From the NCBI GenBank assembly GCA_017651625.1, contig JAGCCP010000007.1, positions 27,153-91,152 of the forward strand: 64,000 nt of DNA, read 5' to 3'. The notes beneath the pieces were generated by a model. It ran no database searches. It was not told the origin of the DNA and saw nothing but the letters and a program-made list of their open reading frames with translations. The position numbers and the translations under genes are program-made. Of this stretch, positions 26,829-34,634 are shown one piece after another. The stretch comes from Candidatus Ruminimicrobiellum bubulum. GTDB taxonomy: Bacteria; Elusimicrobiota; Endomicrobiia; Endomicrobiales; Endomicrobiaceae. Every line of letters starts with the position of its first letter. Position 1 is the stretch's first letter.

Positions 26829-27135
26829 ATTCTTTTATCCAATTTAAATAATCTTTATTTGCATTTATATCTATACAAACAATTTCCGGAACTTCATAAG
26901 GATGTATTTTTTCTACTTCTTTAACTATTTTATTAAAGTTACTTTTTATCGTTTTTGCAACCAACAAATGTTCGTTACTTTTACAAACTTTATTTTCCCA
27001 CCAATAAACAGATTTTATTTTAGGAATTATGTTTACACACGCTACTAATTTTTTATCTAACAAAAAATCAGTTATATTGTTTGCTACTCTCATATTAGGA
27101 ACCGTAATAAAAATCGATATATATTTTTTATTCAT
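26818..27135 (-). CDS. cutA: CutA1 family divalent-ion tolerance protein
   Basis: 105 residues, a small trimeric ferredoxin-like protein. Seen: ISIFITVPNMRVANNITDFLLDKKLVACVNIIPKIKSVYWWENK and HPYEVPEIVCIDIN, the CutA1 signatures. A longer reading frame starting at 27213 would run through the tRNA-Asn gene, so the ATG at 27133-27135 was chosen; GTGGA lies just upstream. It is 20 nt downstream of the tRNA and may share its transcript. Confidence 0.88.
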   Translation of the reverse strand: MNKKYISIFITVPNMRVANNITDFLLDKKLVACVNIIPKIKSVYWWENKVCKSNEHLLVAKTIKSNFNKIVKEVEKIHPYEVPEIVCIDINANKDYLNWIKEYAK

Positions 27136-27155
27136 TTTTTTCCACAAATAAAAAA

Positions 27156-27227
27156 CTCCGACAGTAGGACTCGAACCTACAACCCTCCCGTTAACAGCGG
27201 GATGCTCTACCATTGAGCCATGTCGGA
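27156..27227 (-). tRNA. tRNA-Asn (GTT)
   Basis: 72 nt on the minus strand. Acceptor stem TCCGACA/TGTCGGA, discriminator G, D-arm GCTC-AATGGTA-GAGC, anticodon stem TCCCG/CGGGA with loop CTGTTAA (anticodon GTT), T-arm TGTAGG..TTCGAGT..CCTAC. No CCA is encoded (TTTTT follows). A TATAAT box lies about 26 nt upstream. Confidence 0.95.
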
Positions 27228-27315
27228 ATCAATTACTCATCTGCTATTCAAATATTATAGGTAAGTATTTTACACTTTTTTTTTACAAAATGCAAGTATT
27301 TACAAAAAATAAAAA

Positions 27316-27340
27316 AGCTCCGATAAAAAATATCGGAGCT
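27316..27340 (-). terminator. Bidirectional Rho-independent terminator after the histone-like gene
   Basis: Perfect 10-bp stem AGCTCCGATA/TATCGGAGCT, loop AAAAA, flanked by A6 on the left and T4 on the right. It lies 16 nt beyond the histone-like stop codon. Confidence 0.9.
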
Positions 27341-27356
27341 TTTTATTTATTTCAAC

Positions 27357-27737
27357 TTATTTCTTTTTTGATTTTTTGCAAGCTTTCTTTGCGCAAGCTT
27401 TCTTTGCAACTTTTTTAACTGCTTTCTTTGCAGTTTTTTTTGCAACTTTTTTAACTGCTTTTTTAACTGCTTTTTTTGCAACTTTTTTTGCTTTTTTAGC
27501 TTTTTTTCTTTTCTGTCCGCCTCTTGACATTTTTGCTCTTGAGATATCACCGTTCTTATCCAAGAAATAGAGGAAACCAGATTCTTTCTTTACACCTGCT
27601 TTAGCAACTTTGCTGGTTTTTCCGCCTTTCTTTCCGCCTCTTGCCATTACAGATCTTGAAACATCACCATCTTTGTCGATGAAGTAAAGATAACCATCTT
27701 CTCTTTTTACGCCAAGTTTAGCAACTTTTTCTGCCAT
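27357..27737 (-). CDS. Histone H1-like basic protein with two globular repeats and a Lys/Ala tail
   Basis: 126 residues. Residues 4-38 and 43-77 are two copies of one module: KVAKLGVKREDGYLYFIDKD and KVAKAGVKKESGFLYFLDKN, each followed by GD-(V/I)-SR-x(3)-RGG. Residues 78-126 are almost only Lys, Ala and Val (VAKKAVKKAVKK-type) and resemble the tails of eukaryotic H1 and chlamydial Hc proteins. Likely binds nucleic acid non-specifically. AGGAGG lies 7 nt before the ATG and a strong terminator follows, so high monocistronic expression is likely. The repeat module is not a domain I can name. Confidence 0.75.
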   Translation of the reverse strand: MAEKVAKLGVKREDGYLYFIDKDGDVSRSVMARGGKKGGKTSKVAKAGVKKESGFLYFLDKNGDISRAKMSRGGQKRKKAKKAKKVAKKAVKKAVKKVAKKTAKKAVKKVAKKACAKKACKKSKKK

Positions 27738-27801
27738 TTTTCCATCCTCCTAATTAAATTTGACTACTTAACTTATTACTATTAAAACCAAGAAGTTTAA
27801 A

Positions 27802-28026
27802 CTATTTTGTTACTGACGGTTCTTTCTTAGTTATAATTTTATCCTTCAACCAACTATCAACAACTTCTTTTGAAAATCTGTACTGTTTGCCAATCTTTGA
27901 TGCAGGAATTTTTTTCTTTTTTATTAAGTTATATATTGTAGATCTTCCGATACCGAGATATTCTGCTAACTCTTTGATATCCATAACTTGTTTATCGTTT
28001 TTATTTTCCATTTGTTTATCACTCAC
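27802..28026 (-). CDS. Small helix-turn-helix DNA-binding protein (excisionase/MerR-like fold)
   Basis: 74 residues from GTG at 28026, or 69 from ATG at 28011; neither has a clear ribosome site. The HTH_17/excise motif is MDIKELAEYLGIGRSTIYNLIKKKKIPASKIGKQYRFSKEVVDSWL (split: helix-turn-helix, then the wing with K-x-G-x-x-Y-R-F). These proteins regulate genes or act as recombination directionality factors; no integrase or phage gene is near, so a regulator is more likely. It lies upstream of the histone-like gene on the same strand. Confidence 0.82.
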   Translation of the reverse strand: MSDKQMENKNDKQVMDIKELAEYLGIGRSTIYNLIKKKKIPASKIGKQYRFSKEVVDSWLKDKIITKKEPSVTK

Positions 28027-28029
28027 TAC

Positions 28030-28262
28030 TTTTATTTTTTAATTACAAGCATTATTTTATTTTTTTTATTTTATTTTGTCAATAGTTATTTTTTATTATT
28101 CTTTTTTTTATTTTCTTATTAAATTAATTTTGTTATTACTAAAATTTTTTGTTTATTACTATAACTTATGTTTTATACTGCTTTATTGTTTTATTTTACT
28201 ATTTGTTATTAAACATTATTATTTCTTATATGTCAAGTATTTTACTTTTTTTTTATTTAGTA
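28030..28262. other. Extremely AT-rich intergenic stretch
   Basis: About 230 bp of almost only A and T on a gene-free segment between the divergent HTH and amidohydrolase genes, with long T-runs on the plus strand. It encodes an open frame in phase with the amidohydrolase, but that peptide is low-complexity Phe/Leu/Tyr/Ile and is not credible. Confidence 0.8.
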
Positions 28263-28269
28263 GTATAAT
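28241..28269 (+). promoter_or_regulatory. Promoter giving an apparently leaderless amidohydrolase mRNA
   Basis: -10 TATAAT (28264-28269), 17-bp spacer, -35-like TTTACT (28241-28246). The ATG at 28280 is 10 nt after the -10 and has no Shine-Dalgarno. Confidence 0.65.
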
Positions 28270-28279
28270 CTTATCTATT

Positions 28280-29071
28280 ATGGATATAATAGATTTCCAT
28301 ACTCATATGTGGCCCGAGAAAGTCGCAGAAAAGGCCAAAGAATATTTGGCACAATCTTTTAAAATGCCTATGACGGCACTCCCAATCGAAAAAAATGTTT
28401 TAGAAGAGATGGATAAAAACGGTGTTACAAAAAGTGTAATAGCGTCTGTTGCTTCACGCCCTAGCCAAGTTGAACATATAAATAATTGGTTATTCGGTTT
28501 GAACTCCGATAGATTCATAAAATTTGCATCTTTACATCCGTTTTATGAAAAATGGTCTTACGAACTTGACAGAATAAAAGATAATGCTCAGGGAATAAAA
28601 ATCCAACCTGAATTTCAAATGTTTTATATTGATGATGAAAGAGTGTTTCCGATGTATGAAAAAATTCAAAAATTACAAATTCCGCTTCTGTTTCATTGCG
28701 GATACGAATTATCGACCGGATTAACTCAAGCAGGACCAAAACAAATGTTAAATGTAAAAAAGCATTTTCCCGAGATAACATTTGTCGCCGCACACATGGG
28801 CGGATTTAAATTATGGGACGAAGTTGAAAATTCAATCATAGGTGACGATTATTTTTATATCGATACTTCCTCAGCTTTATCTTTTATGAAAGAAGATCAG
28901 ATCTACAGATTTTTAAATAAACATAACAAAAATAAAATTTTGTTCGGAACAGATTTTCCCGTAGGTAATCATAAAAAAGAAATAGAATTAATTAAAAATT
29001 TAAATATAGATGAAGAATTCAAAGAAAAAATTTTTCATTTAAATGCAGAAAAACTTTTAAACTTAAAATAA
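28280..29071 (+). CDS. Amidohydrolase family (Amidohydro_2) metal-dependent hydrolase
   Basis: 263 residues from ATG at 28280. TIM-barrel hydrolase: metal-binding DFHTHMWPEK near the N-terminus, HPFYEKW, IKIQPEFQMF, LLFHCGYE, FVAAHMGGFKLWDEV, and KILFGTDFPVGNHKKE near the C-terminus (catalytic Asp). This is the ACMSD/decarboxylase-like branch of the superfamily; substrate unknown. The start was chosen at MDIIDFHTH because the upstream in-frame extension lies in near-pure AT sequence. It is followed directly (no gap) by an SGNH lipoprotein gene. Confidence 0.85.
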   Translation: MDIIDFHTHMWPEKVAEKAKEYLAQSFKMPMTALPIEKNVLEEMDKNGVTKSVIASVASRPSQVEHINNWLFGLNSDRFIKFASLHPFYEKWSYELDRIKDNAQGIKIQPEFQMFYIDDERVFPMYEKIQKLQIPLLFHCGYELSTGLTQAGPKQMLNVKKHFPEITFVAAHMGGFKLWDEVENSIIGDDYFYIDTSSALSFMKEDQIYRFLNKHNKNKILFGTDFPVGNHKKEIELIKNLNIDEEFKEKIFHLNAEKLLNLK

Positions 29072-29653
29072 ATGTTTAAAAATGTTTATTTATTTTTATT
29101 TTTTATATATATGTTAACATCTTGCTCTAGTAATGATCTAATCAAAAATAATTCCATTGTTTGTTTCGGTGACAGTTTAACCTACGGATATGGTGCAACC
29201 AACGGACAAACATATCCTTATTTTTTACAACAATATACAGAGTTTCCCGTAATAAATAAAGGTATCAACGGAAACACATCAAAAAACGGATTAGACAGAA
29301 TAGATGACATATTACAATTTAAAAATTCTATTGTAATAGTAGAATTCGGTGCTAACGATTTTTTTCAACAAATTCCGATTTCCGAAACTAAAAAAAATAT
29401 GACAATGATTGTCAACAAATTAAAACAAAACAACGACATTGTTGTTCTTGTTTCTATCGAAGATAAACAATTGAGTCAATTATATAACATGTTAAAATCT
29501 TTAGCCAAAGAACAAAATGTTTTGTTTGTAGAGGGTATATTAAACAAAATTTGGGATAACAGCAATTTACTTTCCGATGATGTCCACCCTAATTCAAACG
29601 GTTACAAATTGGTTGCGGATAAAATCTATAAAGGCATCAAACATTTGCTTTAA
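29072..29653 (+). CDS. SGNH/GDSL-family esterase, predicted lipoprotein
   Basis: 193 residues. Signal peptide with lipobox LTSC (Cys near residue 18), so probably lipid-anchored. SGNH blocks: I FGDSLTYGYG (nucleophile Ser), II INGNTSKNG (Gly/Asn), III EFGANDFF (Asn), V DDVHPNSNGY (Asp and His). Resembles TesA-type arylesterase/lysophospholipase. Its ATG follows the amidohydrolase stop directly, so both come from the 28.28-kb promoter. Confidence 0.87.
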   Translation: MFKNVYLFLFFIYMLTSCSSNDLIKNNSIVCFGDSLTYGYGATNGQTYPYFLQQYTEFPVINKGINGNTSKNGLDRIDDILQFKNSIVIVEFGANDFFQQIPISETKKNMTMIVNKLKQNNDIVVLVSIEDKQLSQLYNMLKSLAKEQNVLFVEGILNKIWDNSNLLSDDVHPNSNGYKLVADKIYKGIKHLL

Positions 29654-29845
29654 AAATCGCAAAGCGATTTCTTGTTTATAGCTTTTCGTTTGTGGTTTGC
29701 AGTTTGTTGTAAAAATTCACAAAGTGAATTTTTTAATAATTATCAGAAATTTTGCCCCGCAAAATTTAACATTAAACTATAAACTGTACTTTCTATACAT
29801 CCATGCATCCATTCCTCAAATTTTACTCCGTAAAATTTCTAATTG
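29654..29845. repeat. Cluster of short palindromes and 7-8-bp repeats
   Basis: Hairpin AAATCGC-AAA-GCGATTT (29654-29670) lies directly at the esterase stop. Then GTTTGTG/GTTTGCA/GTTTGTT heptamers, AAAATTCAC-AAA-GTGAATTTT near 29706-29730, GAAATTTTGCCCCGCAAAATTT, CATCCATG-CATCCATT octamers, and AAATTTTACTCCGTAAAATTT. The hairpin is shared with 14.7, 48.6 and 52.25 kb. No gene is present. Confidence 0.75.
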
Positions 29846-29899
29846 AATATTTTTTATAAAATATATATAATTTTTGAAATTTATAATGGTGAGAAAGAT

Positions 29900-30751
29900 A
29901 TGTTTAAGATTATAAAAAAAGAAGTTTTATCGTCAGTAATTAAAAGTTTTGAAATCGAAGCTCCGGATATTGCAAAAAATATTAAATCCGGTCAATTTAT
30001 AGTTTTGAGATTGCACGAAAAAGGTGAAAGATTTCCGTTAACCGTTGCGGGCAAAAACTTGGAAAAAGGAACTATAAAAATAATATTTCAAGAAGCAGGT
30101 AAATCAACAACCGAACTCGGCAACTTGAAAGAAGGCGACTATATAAGAGATATCGTCGGACCCTTGGGGAAACCTACCGAAATAGAAAATTTCGGAACAG
30201 TTGTTGCGATGGCTGGTGGAGTCGGAACTGCGGAACTTTTACCTGTTATAAGTGATTTATTAAAAGCAGGTAACAAAGTTATTACCATTGTTGGTGCAAG
30301 AAACAAAGATTTGTTGTTGCTACAAGATGAACTTAAAGCAAACTCAACCGAACTTTTAACTGCTACCGACGACGGCTCTTACGGGATAAAAGGTTTTGTT
30401 ACTAACGTTTTAGCAGATGTAATAAAAAGAGAAAAAGTTAATATAGTTTATGCAATCGGACCGGTTCCGATGATGAAAGCAGTATCTAACATAACAAAAG
30501 AACACAACTTAAAAACTCTTGTATCGTTAAATCCTATAATGGTAGACGGAACGGGAATGTGCGGTGCATGCAGAGTAAGTGTAGATAAAAAAATAAGATT
30601 TGCTTGTGTGGACGGACCTGAATTCGACGGACATTTAGTGGATTGGGACGAACTTACAAGCCGTTTAAAAGCATTCAAAGAAAATGAAAAAATAGCTTTA
30701 GAAAAATATAAAAATATTCTTAACATGGAGTGCAAATGCCACAAAGAATAA
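29900..30751 (+). CDS. nfnA: NAD-binding FAD subunit of NADH-dependent ferredoxin:NADP oxidoreductase
   Basis: 283 residues from ATG at 29900 (GGTGAGA upstream; a start at 29843 would add an AT-rich leader). FAD-binding barrel (SGQFIVLRLHEKGERFPLTVA), NAD-binding Rossmann part (VVAMAGGVGTAELLPVISDLLKAGN) and the [2Fe-2S] Cys cluster GTGMCGACRVSV...FACVDGPEFDGHLVDW. With NfnB it forms the electron-bifurcating transhydrogenase of anaerobes that makes NADPH from NADH and reduced ferredoxin. Overlaps nfnB by 16 nt. Also annotated as sulfide dehydrogenase SudB in some genomes. Confidence 0.9.
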   Translation: MFKIIKKEVLSSVIKSFEIEAPDIAKNIKSGQFIVLRLHEKGERFPLTVAGKNLEKGTIKIIFQEAGKSTTELGNLKEGDYIRDIVGPLGKPTEIENFGTVVAMAGGVGTAELLPVISDLLKAGNKVITIVGARNKDLLLLQDELKANSTELLTATDDGSYGIKGFVTNVLADVIKREKVNIVYAIGPVPMMKAVSNITKEHNLKTLVSLNPIMVDGTGMCGACRVSVDKKIRFACVDGPEFDGHLVDWDELTSRLKAFKENEKIALEKYKNILNMECKCHKE

Positions 30752-32106
30752 AGATGGTCGAAAGAGACCCTAACGTAAGAAATAAAGATTTTGAAGAAGT
30801 AAATTTAGGATATAGCGACGAGCAAGCATTAACGGAAGCAAAAAGATGTTTGCATTGTAAAAATCCTATGTGTGTAACCGGATGCCCCGTAGAGGTTGAT
30901 ATTCCTGCATTCATACACGAATTGGCAAACAACAACCCTGCCGGTGCAATAAAAGTTATTAAGACAAAAAGTAACTTACCTGCAGTTTGCGGTAGAGTTT
31001 GTCCTCAAGAAAAGCAGTGTGAAAGCAAATGTATATTAGGTATCAAACAAGAACCTATAGCTATAGGTAATCTTGAAAGATATTCTGCAGATTGGGCTGC
31101 AAAAAACATTAAAGAAGAAAAGTTTGATATAAAACCTAACGGAATAAAGGTTGCTGTTATCGGTTCCGGTCCTGCAGGTCTTACTTGTGCCGGAGATTTG
31201 GCAAAATTAGGTTACGATGTTACGATATTTGAATCGTTACATGATAGCGGCGGAGTTTTAAGATACGGTATTCCGGAATTCAGATTACCGGTAGCAGTTT
31301 TAGATAAAGAAGTAGATTCGTTGAAAAAGCTCGGAATAAAATTTATATTTAACTATTTAATAGGCAGAACAAAAACCGTAGAAGATTTGTTTAACGAAGG
31401 ATTCAAAGCAATATTTGTAGGAACAGGTGCAGGACTACCAACGTTCCCCGGAGTTGAAGGTGAAAATCTTAACAACATTTATTCGGCAAACGAATTTTTA
31501 GTTAGAATAAATTTAATGAATGCTTTCCAGTTCCCGGAATATGACACTCCGGTACATAAAGGTAAAAATGTTGTTGTTATCGGTGGCGGAAACACGGCAA
31601 TGGATTCCGTAAGAACGGCAAAAAGAATCGGAGCAGAATCCGTAAAATTGTTGTATAGAAGAACACAAAACGAAATGCCTGCAAGACTTGAAGAAAGAAA
31701 GCATGCTTTGGAAGAAGGTATTGAGTTCATAGAATTAACGGCACCTAAAAAATTCATTTCCGATGATAAAGGATTTGTAAAAGCGGTAGAATGTGTAAAA
31801 ATGCAATTGACTGAACCTGATGCTTCAGGAAGAAGAAAACCGGTGGAAATCGAAGGTTCAAACTTTGTAATAGAAACAGATTTGGTTATACTTGCATTAG
31901 GATTAAATCCTAACCCGATATTACCTTCATTAACAAAAGGTTTACAAACAGATAAAAAAGGTCATCTTATAGTTGACGACAAATTTATGACAACAAGAGA
32001 AGGAATATTTGCAGGTGGCGATATAGCCGGTGGTAGCACTGTTATTCAAGCTATGGGTATGGGTAAACAAGCCGCGAAAAATATTCATACATACTTAACA
32101 AAATAA
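30736..32106 (+). CDS. nfnB: NADPH-binding Fe-S flavoprotein subunit of NfnAB
   Basis: 456 residues from ATG at 30736 (GGAG 5 nt upstream; an in-frame GTG at 30730 is less likely). N-terminal Cys-rich Fe-S domain CLHCKNPMCVTGCPV ... CGRVCPQEKQCESKC, FAD site IGSGPAGLTCAGDLAKLGY, NADPH site VIGGGNTAMDSVRTAKRIG, and TTREGIFAGGDIAGGSTVIQAMG. GltD family; pairing with nfnA identifies NfnB rather than glutamate synthase small subunit. A terminator follows 23 nt later. Confidence 0.92.
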   Translation: MPQRIKMVERDPNVRNKDFEEVNLGYSDEQALTEAKRCLHCKNPMCVTGCPVEVDIPAFIHELANNNPAGAIKVIKTKSNLPAVCGRVCPQEKQCESKCILGIKQEPIAIGNLERYSADWAAKNIKEEKFDIKPNGIKVAVIGSGPAGLTCAGDLAKLGYDVTIFESLHDSGGVLRYGIPEFRLPVAVLDKEVDSLKKLGIKFIFNYLIGRTKTVEDLFNEGFKAIFVGTGAGLPTFPGVEGENLNNIYSANEFLVRINLMNAFQFPEYDTPVHKGKNVVVIGGGNTAMDSVRTAKRIGAESVKLLYRRTQNEMPARLEERKHALEEGIEFIELTAPKKFISDDKGFVKAVECVKMQLTEPDASGRRKPVEIEGSNFVIETDLVILALGLNPNPILPSLTKGLQTDKKGHLIVDDKFMTTREGIFAGGDIAGGSTVIQAMGMGKQAAKNIHTYLTK

Positions 32107-32129
32107 TTAACTTAATCAATAACAAAAAA

Positions 32130-32151
32130 ACAGGGATAATAAAAATCCCTG
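32130..32151 (+). terminator. Rho-independent terminator after nfnB
   Basis: ACAGGGAT/ATCCCTGT stem (32130-32137 and 32144-32151), A-rich loop, followed by T9. A-runs on the other side let it also serve the opposing RCC1-repeat gene. Confidence 0.88.
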
Positions 32152-32175
32152 TTTTTTTTTGTTGTATAGATAATA

Positions 32176-33885
32176 TTAATTTAAATCCCAGTCTTGAACA
32201 TCACACTGATCGTAATAATTGTTACCTGCAAAAACTGTTGTTCCGTTACCTTTTAATCCTATTGTATAATTTAGTCCCGCAGATATTTCTGTTATATTTT
32301 GCCAATCTTCAACATCACATTGTCCATAGGAGTTATCTCCTGTAGAAATAACAGTCCCATCTTTTCTGAGACCTACAGTATGTTCTTCTGCAGCAGATAT
32401 TGCAACTATATTTTCTCTACCTGCTATATTACATTGCCAATTGGAATTATTACCTACTGCAACAACAGTTTTATTTTTTAATAAACCTACGGTATGATAT
32501 TGCCCTGCAGAAATTTCAATAATACCACCCCAATCTCTAACATCACATTGTCTGTTTTTATTATTACCAACAGCAACAACCGTTCCGTCTTCTTTTAATC
32601 CAACGGTATGATATCCCCCGGCCGATATTGCCACTATCTCTTTCCACTTTGTCACACCGCACTGTCCAAACAGATTATCACCTACCGCAATAACAGTTCC
32701 GTCTTCTTTTAATCCGACAGTAAAATCTTTTCCTGCGGATATTGCAACTATGTGTTCCCATTTCGAAACATTACACTGTCCGTAATAATTGTTACCGCAA
32801 GCAACTACAGTTCCGTCTTTTTTAAGACCGACAGTATGACAATTACCGGCAGATATCGAAACTATATCGTGCCAATGCGAAACATCACATTGCCCGTTAT
32901 CGTTATTCCCGCAAGCAATCACCGTTCCGTTTTTCTTTAATCCGACGGTATGATATCCTCCTGAAGCCAACGATTTATATTTTGTACTTTTTATTTTGTA
33001 TATTGCTTTATATTTGCAGAGTTTACTTATTCCTTTAAACATTATTGAATTTTGGACATCTATTATTTTTTCTGTTTTCATTCCCAAATGTTTAACATTA
33101 AAAGCGGTTAATTCTTTTTCAAAATTGTCATTTACGGAAAACATTGGTTCTATTACAAATTGATACTGTGTTTGTAACATTAGTTCAACGTTTTCTTTTC
33201 CGATACCTAAAAAATCGTATTCCAATGAGTATTTATTCTTATTGTATTTTATATTCATAATAAAATCGCTAACATTCATTTCGTCTATGGATATTAATTT
33301 TGCTTTTTGTTCTTCTTCGGAATAAAATTTTTCGGATTGAAAATATTTTAATTTTTCCGTAAATGGTGCCGTAACATATATCATCGAATATAATATCTCG
33401 TTTTCGTTTTCGGATAAATCTCTTTTTTTGTTCTCTTCCAAACTTTCCTTTTTTCTTTCTATTCTTTCTTTATACTCATCCGCGGTTTCCCACTGACTCC
33501 TTTTTATACTGTTATACGACAACTTTATCTGCTCATCGTAAAAAGATATTATTCTCTTTTTATTCTTTTCCAGTATCTTTTCGAATTCATCTGTTAATTC
33601 TGTTATTTCCTGCTTTACTTTTACAGCTTCTTGTATTACCTGTTGTATAGTAATATCTTCATTACCATCCCATTCATCTATCATTAGTTGGGCTTTTTCT
33701 TCCAATCTCTTTGTTTCAATTTGAGTTTCAAGATCTATCTTTTTTATAACATCTTTTTCTTGTTCTATTTGTATATTTAGTTCCATCAACTCTTGCTTTA
33801 TTTGTCTTTGTTTTTGAGTTTGTTGTGCAAAACATATGCCGCTAAACAAAATTGTCATTATTGCAAATAAAATAAACTTTTTCAT
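32176..33885 (-). CDS. Secreted protein with N-terminal coiled coil and seven RCC1-like repeats
   Basis: 569 residues. Signal peptide MKKFILFAIMTILFSGICFA; residues about 22-200 are strongly charged coiled coil (QEKDVIKKIDLETQIETKRL, EEYKERIERKKESLEENKKR); 200-305 an unclassified linker. Residues about 308-566 hold seven repeats of ~38 residues, each with a YHTVGLKKDGTVxACGNNxxGQC-like signature that pairs with IVxISAG, the RCC1/ALS2-type seven-bladed propeller pattern. It is probably extracytoplasmic. Gene stands alone between the convergent nfnB and the YhcH gene. No specific ligand can be named. Confidence 0.85.
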   Translation of the reverse strand: MKKFILFAIMTILFSGICFAQQTQKQRQIKQELMELNIQIEQEKDVIKKIDLETQIETKRLEEKAQLMIDEWDGNEDITIQQVIQEAVKVKQEITELTDEFEKILEKNKKRIISFYDEQIKLSYNSIKRSQWETADEYKERIERKKESLEENKKRDLSENENEILYSMIYVTAPFTEKLKYFQSEKFYSEEEQKAKLISIDEMNVSDFIMNIKYNKNKYSLEYDFLGIGKENVELMLQTQYQFVIEPMFSVNDNFEKELTAFNVKHLGMKTEKIIDVQNSIMFKGISKLCKYKAIYKIKSTKYKSLASGGYHTVGLKKNGTVIACGNNDNGQCDVSHWHDIVSISAGNCHTVGLKKDGTVVACGNNYYGQCNVSKWEHIVAISAGKDFTVGLKEDGTVIAVGDNLFGQCGVTKWKEIVAISAGGYHTVGLKEDGTVVAVGNNKNRQCDVRDWGGIIEISAGQYHTVGLLKNKTVVAVGNNSNWQCNIAGRENIVAISAAEEHTVGLRKDGTVISTGDNSYGQCDVEDWQNITEISAGLNYTIGLKGNGTTVFAGNNYYDQCDVQDWDLN

Positions 33886-34116
33886 ATTACTTTCCGATTC
33901 GTTTTATCTATCCTAATTATTAAATTACAAGTTAAATATAATACTATCTTATTTAATAAATTGCAACTTAATTCTTTATTTTCATCATATATATTGTACA
34001 ACGTTTTAATCGTATAAAGTATATTATATTATACACTAAATCATATAATATATAATTTATAATGCATTATATTTTTAAAGCACATACTTTCAGAGTAAGT
34101 AAACAAATCAACCATT
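33886..34116. other. AT-rich gene-free spacer
   Basis: 230 bp with several small AT palindromes (TATAATATATAATTTATAAT near 34045-34065). No gene, hairpin with a T-run, or repeat of the other families was seen. Confidence 0.6.
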
Positions 34117-34575
34117 TCAGGCATTTAGATACTTTACGGGGATTTTGACTATACATTTTTTTACTGTCTTTTGACAGCATAAAGGGGCATGAGTATCTTC
34201 CGGGAAAAATATTGCAAATTCCCCTTTCTTTAAATTTATGTATGTGTCAGGAATGTTTGAATAAAAAGATATATCTTTTTTAGAATTATACTTTTTTAAT
34301 ACTTTAAACTTCCTATCAAAAAATTTCCAACCTATTTTTTCTTTACCCGAAATAACATACTGTAAATCTATATACTTTTTATGCTTTTCCAATACTTGCT
34401 CTTTTTTAGGTTTTGGCTCACAAGTTTGAACTATAGCATAAATACTTTTTGTTATATTATATTTACCATCTAAAGTTTTAGAATTAATATTTTTGTTTAT
34501 ATAATCAAAAACTATATCTAACTGTGGAAAAAAATTTAATATATTCTTACAATTCTTTACTGATGATACTAACAC
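34117..34575 (-). CDS. YhcH/YjgK/YiaL family protein
   Basis: 152 residues. Cupin-like protein: LEKHKKYIDLQYVISGKEKIGWK and FAIFFPEDTHAPLCC (metal His and Glu), and the closing VKKCIVKIPVKYL match the DUF386 family. Relatives act in sugar or sialic-acid metabolism (anomerase-type roles); the role here is unknown. Start is GTG with GGGGGAG 5 nt upstream, which decides it. Not overlapping neighbours. Confidence 0.83.
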   Translation of the reverse strand: MLVSSVKNCKNILNFFPQLDIVFDYINKNINSKTLDGKYNITKSIYAIVQTCEPKPKKEQVLEKHKKYIDLQYVISGKEKIGWKFFDRKFKVLKKYNSKKDISFYSNIPDTYINLKKGEFAIFFPEDTHAPLCCQKTVKKCIVKIPVKYLNA

Positions 34576-34634
34576 CCTACTCCCCCTCTTTGCTGTTTCG
34601 CCGTTAATTATACATTGTAAATTATAAATTGTCG

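Noticed and set aside
27136..27213. Upstream extension of cutA.
   Set aside because: It runs through the tRNA-Asn gene.
27802..28026. Excisionase-like gene as a sign of a prophage.
   Set aside because: No integrase, structural phage gene or attachment-site duplication was seen; single HTH proteins of this fold are common regulators.
28076..28279. N-terminal extension of the amidohydrolase by 68 residues.
   Set aside because: Encoded by near-pure AT sequence, low-complexity Phe/Leu/Tyr/Ile, and the promoter -10 lies inside it.
29843..29899. Upstream start of nfnA.
   Set aside because: AT-rich leader with no ribosome site; the ATG at 29900 has GGTGAGA upstream and the family N-terminus.
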